From the NCBI GenBank assembly GCA_002707185.1, contig PAMF01000021.1, positions 48,028 to 53,986 on the forward strand: a stretch of 5,959 bases of DNA, written 5' to 3'. The stretch is from Chloroflexota bacterium (GTDB taxonomy: Bacteria > Chloroflexota > Dehalococcoidia > UBA3495). Position 1 is the stretch's first letter. The number at the start of each line of letters is the position of its first letter. A program made the translations under genes and the position numbers. This document shows positions 5,895 through 5,959 of this stretch, one piece after another. The notes beneath the pieces were generated by a model. That model was given only the letters and a program-made list of their open reading frames with translations, did not search any database and was not told the origin of the DNA.

Positions 5895-5959
5895 ACAACC
5901 TACTCCCTAGCCTAAACCATGATAGTTCGAACATTCCCTACCAGTCTCTTTAGTCACAT

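Noticed and set aside
5907..5957. Possible C-terminal tail of another - strand gene ending in TAG 12 bases before acpS
   Set aside because: One frame is open from the window edge for 16 codons (ending HGLG), and the spacing would suit an operon. The stretch is too short to identify or to distinguish from chance.
1..5959. CRISPR array, toxin-antitoxin pair, transposon, prophage or retron
   Set aside because: No spaced direct repeats, transposase or integrase motifs, reverse transcriptase or paired small ORFs were seen. Nearly all of the window is covered by metabolic or housekeeping genes.

Overview
The window looks like bacterial chromosome from an uncultured member of the Chloroflexota, possibly the Dehalococcoidia/SAR202 group. 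This placement is an inference. It rests on a PPOX-fold protein with the signature of the F420-dependent subgroup, a HEAT-repeat protein of a type I associate with Chloroflexota, and AT-leaning housekeeping genes with an ALS-like thiamine diphosphate (ThDP) enzyme and an MFS carrier nearby. No rRNA or other phylogenetic marker is present, so the assignment is tentative.

Layout: the left edge carries the C-terminal half of a major facilitator (MFS) transporter on the + strand (to 635). Everything else is on the - strand. Read in the direction of transcription from the right edge, the order is: holo-ACP synthase acpS (5894-5529); a bifunctional NAD(P)HX epimerase/dehydratase (5538-3940) that overlaps the acpS end by 10 bp; an acidic HEAT-repeat protein (3806-2895); a small PPOX-fold, probably F420-binding, protein (2834-2382); and an acetolactate-synthase-like ThDP enzyme (2281-632). 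The ThDP gene ends tail-to-tail with the MFS gene, and their stop codons overlap in four bases (632-635).

The first two genes are housekeeping and clearly translationally linked. AcpS activates acyl carrier protein for lipid synthesis, and NnrE/NnrD repairs damaged NAD(P)H. The downstream three genes are separated by 60-133 bp and may be separately transcribed. The PPOX gene has no Shine-Dalgarno sequence but has a promoter-like -10 six bases before its ATG, suggesting a leaderless mRNA. The ThDP enzyme gene has a consensus -10, a strong Shine-Dalgarno and a leader hairpin that partly covers that Shine-Dalgarno. The ThDP enzyme and the convergent transporter could handle related small acids, but nothing in the sequence fixes a substrate.

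I see no CRISPR array, insertion sequence, tRNA, rRNA or obvious novel defence or mobile system. The longest stretch without a gene is 133 bp (3807-3939). The points most worth following are regulatory (the ThDP leader hairpin, the possible leaderless promoter), the uncharacterised HEAT protein, and the correct start of the nnr gene.
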